The notes under the pieces were generated by a model, which was not told the origin of the DNA, ran no database searches, and worked only from the letters and a program-made list of their open reading frames with translations. Positions 60,577 to 64,000 of a DNA stretch of 64,000 nt are shown here, piece by piece. The position numbers and the translations under genes are program-made. Source of the DNA: Acidobacteriota bacterium (lineage in GTDB: Bacteria; Acidobacteriota; Blastocatellia; Pyrinomonadales; Pyrinomonadaceae). Where the stretch lies: NCBI GenBank assembly GCA_016713675.1, contig JADJOS010000001.1, forward strand, positions 1,426,001-1,490,000, given 5' to 3'. Each line of letters opens with the position of its first letter. The first letter of the stretch is position 1.

Positions 60577-61360
60577 ATCCATTCTTAAATTTCCCTTGTA
60601 TTTTCACGGCTCGCTCGATGAGGTCGCTGTTTTCAAGGATCTTTAGCCGGAGATCTTTGTCGAGGTTTGGGTTGTCGGCCAGGAATTTGTTGATGATCGC
60701 TAGTGCCGCTTCGGAGCGTTGGCCGCCGATGAAGGCGCCTAGCCAGCCGTTTATGAAGAATATCTTGCGCCCTCGTTTTAGGCTTGGCAGTTCGGCGAGG
60801 GCTCGTTCTAGATACGGCAGCGTTAGGTCGGCGTGGCTTGTGGCGTTGAACGGGACGAACGCCGCTTCGATCCAGCTCTCACTGATGTCCTTGTTGCTGA
60901 CAAAATCGTTCCAGTATTTTGCTTTGTTCTCGGGCATCGCTAAACCTGCACGAGCGGCGTAGGCGTAGCGTCGGGCTTCGTCACTGGTTTCGGTCTTTTC
61001 AAGCTGTGCGAGCAAGCGTGGTGCGTCGGCGTCACCGAGGATCATTAGGCGTGTGACGATGTCGAATTTGTCTTTGGTCCGCAGCGTCGGCAGGCCGTCG
61101 TTGTCGAGCGGGGCTGTTGGCGTGACCTTCGGATTACCTTTGAGGGGCCCGGCGAGGATCTGTTTGAGCGCGTTTCGCGCGTTGTCGGACGAAGCTAGGC
61201 CGAGGAAGGCGCGGTAGTATGTGATCCGCTGTCCCGGCGTCGGAGCGTGCTGCATGCGGTCGATGAGTAATGCTTCGAGCCGCGTCTGACGTGCTGCATC
61301 GTCTGGCATATAGTACCGGACTGCGGTTGAGACGCGGCCTAGTAGCGTGGCGAGGGTACT

Positions 61361-61425
61361 GTCAGTCTGCTCCCTTGATATGGAGGGGTCGCATTGCGGT
61401 GGAGGGCGGTTGAGTCGCGTGGCCA
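61361..61425. repeat. Possible diverged copy of the 63.2 kb repeat family
   Basis: On the plus strand CTCCCTTGATATGGAGGGGT followed by a GC-rich part and GGCGGTTG resembles the two arms at 63208-63261 and 63343-63399. It lies in the stretch inserted between the second and third pieces of the M1 gene. The match is imperfect and judged by eye. Confidence 0.4.
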
Positions 61426-61454
61426 TTGTGGTTTCGTCGGTATCGGCCAAGTTG

Positions 61455-61515
61455 AGAGTGCAAGCTTTAGCCTGTCTTCTTGCGGGCGGTGAGGACAAGC
61501 TAAAGCTTGCACTCT
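61455..61515. repeat. Inverted repeat that breaks the M1 gene
   Basis: A 22-base arm (61455-61476) and its complement with one mismatch (61494-61515) surround a 17-base loop. The core is GTGCAAGCTTTAGC. The minus strand brings an in-frame stop (TAG in GCTTTAGCTT) right after the conserved VELVIKR, and a frame change follows. Confidence 0.9.
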
Positions 61516-62690
61516 GAACGTTTGATGACGAGTTCGACATAGTCTTTTGGGTCGAGTTCCGCTTCGCGGACGCTGTCCCAGAGGCTGCCCCACATCATTG
61601 TGCGAAGGAAATCGTCCTTTTCGTTTTGGATATTTTTCAGGACGTAATCGCGGCTCTTATTGTCGAGAAGGAAGATGCCGTAGCCGTAGTCTTGGAAGTT
61701 TGGAAACGTTAGCACGCGTTCTTCATTATTTGTTTCCAGAAAAACCATACGGTCCGGTCTAATGAATTCGACAAGGCTGGATTTCTGTCCGCCTTTCTTA
61801 TCAATCGAGAGGGGATTGATCTTCAAATTCGCCAATGGGCCTTTGTCGTCCGCAGCGAATAGAAGGCCCCATGCCTCTGCCGCTTTCATCGAATAGCATA
61901 CTCAAGTTGCGGTCTCCAGAGCGAGTCAACCAGTGGTTCGGGGTAACCCACTCCTTTGATCTTGAACCCATCCATCCCCGAAAACATTCGCAAGTCTCGT
62001 GCCACTCGCCGTCTCAAACTCCTTCACCAGATCTTCCCAACCTGCATTCGCATACTCGTGCTTCTTCAAAAACGCGCGGACGGCGGTTTGGAATTTGTCG
62101 GGGCCGAGGTAGAACTCGGCTTGTTTTAGGAACGACGGGGCTTTGCGATAGACGATGTTGCCGTAGGCGCTTTTGGCGGAATTCAGGTTCGCGATCTCCT
62201 GGTAGATGGGCGTGGTGCCTTTGGTGGAGTCGGTGAGGTAGGCGGCCTGTTTGTTGCGTTCGTAGAAGACCTTCCAGGCGTTGTATTCGGGCATCACCTT
62301 TTCGAGCGTCTTGTACGCCATGAACTCGGCAAAGCCTTCCTTTAGCCACAGGTCGTCGAACCATTTCATCGTCACCGTGTCGCCAAACCACTGATGCGCC
62401 GCTTCGTGAAAGATGACGTTGGCACGCGAGATGTAGTCGTTCTTGGTCGGCTCCTGCGGAAAGATGACGGACGCCTCACGCAAAAAAGTCGCCCCGGCGT
62501 GCTCCATCCCGCCAAACGGAAACTCGGGGATCAGCACAATGTCGTACTTAGGGAACGGGAATTTGTAGTCGAAATAGGTTTCGAGATATTTAATGCCCTC
62601 GCGGTTAAGCCGAAAGACCTCGGCCGCGTGAGGCTTGAACTTGGCGGCTTGGGATTTGCGGACGTAGATCGAGGTCGGCGGCTTGGTCTT

Positions 62691-62811
62691 GTCAGAACCG
62701 CCTGCGTGAGCGGGCGGCGTGGAGGTGGCATTGCTCGGACGTTGAACAGTGGGTCCCGACGTTGATTTCGCGATAGCGTTCGTGCCGCCCACTAACGTAA
62801 GCGGTTCTGAC
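62691..62811. repeat. Inverted pair of a 28 nt repeat, in frame within M1
   Basis: Arms at 62691-62718 and 62784-62811 match as inverted copies (about 23 of 28). The left arm starts GTCAGAACCGCCTGCG. On the minus strand the insertion reads as PPAHAGGSDKT plus a Ser/Thr-rich stretch between FEQMSEPL and TSIYVRKSQ of the peptidase, and keeps the frame. Confidence 0.85.
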
Positions 62812-63207
62812 ATTTGCTCGAACTGCCCGGCCGCGAATGCGAAGACGTAGGTGCTGATGGGTTTGGTTTCTTCAGTAACACATAACGGACCATGGCCGGT
62901 CATAAAGGTTCCCGCATCGGAATTTGAAATAAATTTCCAGTCATTTGGTATCATCGGGCAAACCGTAAACCTCGCCTTCAGATCCGGCTGGTCGAAGACG
63001 GGGAAGGCGGTGCTGGCGTCGGACGGGACGAAGAGCGAGTAGATGTATTCCGCTCCGTCCTCTTTATCCACATACCGCGTGATCGCCGACCCGCTGGTCA
63101 ATATCGGCGAAGTGAAATCGAGCTTGATGACGTTCTCGCCGACGACGACGCCGTCGCGGAAGATGAGGTGTTCGTTATGCTCGGTGAACGCGACGGCTGC
63201 TTCCGGG

Positions 63208-63399
63208 CTCCCCTCCTTACGAAGGAGGGGTGGCGGCGTTTCGCCGACGGGGTGGTTCTCTGCCACGCGGCCATTCACAGTAACCGCAGAAATGGTTGAA
63301 AGCTGCTCACTTCCCTTGATCTTGCGCCAATCGAGGATAAGCAGAGAACCACCCCGTCCGCCCAAAGCGGCGTCCACCCCTCCTTCGTAAGGAGGGGAG
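63208..63399. repeat. Inverted pair of a 54-57 nt repeat, in frame within M1
   Basis: Arms at 63208-63261 and 63343-63399 are inverted copies, each with an inner hairpin (CCCCTCCTTACGAAGGAGGG in the first). They encode NHPVGETPPPLLRKEGSPE and GSPPYEGGVDAALGGRGGSL on the minus strand, on either side of a normal 27-residue peptidase stretch (LILDWRKIKG...). Both copies keep the frame. Confidence 0.88.
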
Positions 63400-63681
63400 C
63401 CGTCTGGTGACACGGTGAGCACCTTTACGCGGATCTCCATCGTCCCTTTCAGCACCGGCGACATCTTTACGAGGGTTAGGTTTAGCTTGTATCGAACATC
63501 GCTGTATCTCGCGGCACGCCATTTAGCGAGGTCGTGCGAAACGCCGGGTTCGATGGCGGGAACCTGTGCAAGAGCCGTCACTGCTGCGAATACCGTGATA
63601 AATAAGAGCCGAAACAGCATATCTTTTGATTCCTCGTAGTCAATTGTACGTTCACTGCATTACACATCTAGGATATCACCG

Positions 63682-63893
63682 TGCGCAGAGCCTTCCGCGA
63701 GTTGCGCAAAGCCCTTCGCGAGTTGCGCAAAGCCTTCCGCGAAGTGGCAGAGCCTTCCGCGAGTTGCGCAAAGCCTTCCGCGAAGTGCGCAGAGCCTTCC
63801 GCGAGTTGCGCAAAGCCCTTCGCGAGTTGCGCAAAGCCTTCCGCGAAGTGCGCAAAGCCATCCGCGAAGTGCGCAAAGCCGTTGGCGGGAAGC
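63682..63893. repeat. 21 nt tandem repeat array, about ten units
   Basis: Ten units begin at 63682, 63703, 63724, 63745 (20 nt), 63765, 63786, 63807, 63828, 63849 and 63870. The consensus is TGCGCAAAGCCTTCCGCGA plus GT or AG. Units alternate between few variants, and the last is decayed. All frames stay open on both strands, giving heptad peptides such as AFRELRK, but no start signal or conserved family is seen. It lies upstream of the M1 gene on its minus strand. Confidence 0.92.
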
Positions 63894-64000
63894 GCGATGG
63901 CAAGGTTATCGGCTACAGTGGCATTCATATTGCACACTATCGGACCCGTTAGTCCCGCGACCTCAATACGATATATTTCTCAAATAACTTAGGCGGCAAA

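Larger units (their letters stand above)
60575..63620 (-). pseudogene. M1-family aminopeptidase, disrupted by repeat insertions
   Basis: A secreted M1 (gluzincin) aminopeptidase split into three parts. 63620-61926: signal peptide (LLFITVFAAVTALAQ), the exopeptidase loop GGMEHAG, zinc motif HEAAHQWFGD and the downstream LWLKEGFAEF with the third ligand. It stops at TGA 61926-61928. 61889-61500 continues in the same frame (FPNFQDYGYGIFLLD, WGSLWDSVREAELD) and ends in a stop from a repeat. 60575-61540, one base off, carries the C-terminal helical region (TLATLLGRVSTAVRYYMPDD). Two inverted-repeat pairs sit in frame in the first part; the 61455-61515 repeat breaks the frame. The intact family removes N-terminal residues from peptides. 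Catalytic motifs survive, so the front part might still fold. Confidence 0.85.

Noticed and set aside
63682..63893. CRISPR array
   Set aside because: Units follow each other without unique spacers and no cas gene is near.
63626..63952. Heptad-repeat protein encoded by the 21 nt array
   Set aside because: All frames on both strands are open, one unit is 20 nt, and no start signal is present.
1..64000. tRNA or rRNA genes, prophage or insertion-sequence transposase
   Set aside because: No cloverleaf with a GTTCGAATC-type arm, no rRNA segments, and no integrase, transposase or phage proteins seen by eye.

Overview
This window looks like a chromosome segment of an Acidobacteriota bacterium, most likely class Blastocatellia (Pyrinomonadaceae-like). 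Supporting signs are a very large Oar-type TonB-dependent receptor with an N-terminal carboxypeptidase-regulatory domain, the lineage-type sigma factor and anti-sigma pair, a DUF1844 protein, small zinc-ribbon proteins, a TamB/BamA-like pair, GGAG-type ribosome binding sites and a base composition near 50% GC. The taxonomic call is inference from gene content. I saw no rRNA, tRNA, CRISPR array, prophage or transposase gene.

Layout. 0.2-5.8 kb: a small unknown protein, a decayed 21-22 nt tandem array, a membrane diguanylate cyclase, a PfkB-type kinase, a LysW-like zinc ribbon and an HD-GYP/GAF/GGDEF protein behind a sigma-54-like promoter. 5.8-15.3 kb: an operon of a broken ribBA, a giant TamB-like protein and a BamA/TamA-like outer membrane protein. 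15.5-23.1 kb: MFS transporter, anti-sigma-like protein, an in-frame GalU-sigma fusion, serS, mazEF, a FecR-like protein and mazG. 23.4-31.4 kb: secreted protein, PilZ-like protein, frameshifted TonB receptor, glycosyltransferase and an orphan PAAR-like spike protein. 31.5-37.7 kb: M14 peptidase, recN, asparaginase, PAN-domain protein, SDR and a Ni/Co-type transporter. 37.7-43.2 kb (minus): deoxyhypusine synthase-like, ribF, UbiB-family kinase, DUF2156 and CBM9-like genes. 43.3-50.4 kb: a HAF/FN3 secreted protein framed by two copies of an nrdB-3'-end block, then nrdB and nrdA with a clear promoter and NrdR-like boxes. 50.4-60.4 kb: MBL hydrolase, DUF1844, ferredoxin-TPR membrane protein, small secreted and membrane proteins, VanX-like dipeptidase, YceI, a secreted paralogue pair, DinB, a BaiN-like flavoprotein and a J-domain-like coiled-coil protein. 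60.5-63.9 kb: an M1 aminopeptidase gene broken up by several inverted-repeat families, followed by a clean 21 nt tandem array.

The most unusual signal is the set of short dispersed inverted repeats that have entered coding sequence. One family (about 28 nt) forms a 22 bp inverted pair between nrdA and nrdB and also sits in frame inside the flavoprotein gene. At least three further families sit inside the M1 aminopeptidase gene, two in frame and one carrying a stop and a frameshift. This resembles protein-coding palindromic elements known from other bacteria. Other notable items are the lone nrdB 3' remnant with 18 identical residues but 11 synonymous changes, the GalU-sigma fusion, the deleted and frameshifted ribBA, and the c-di-GMP genes.
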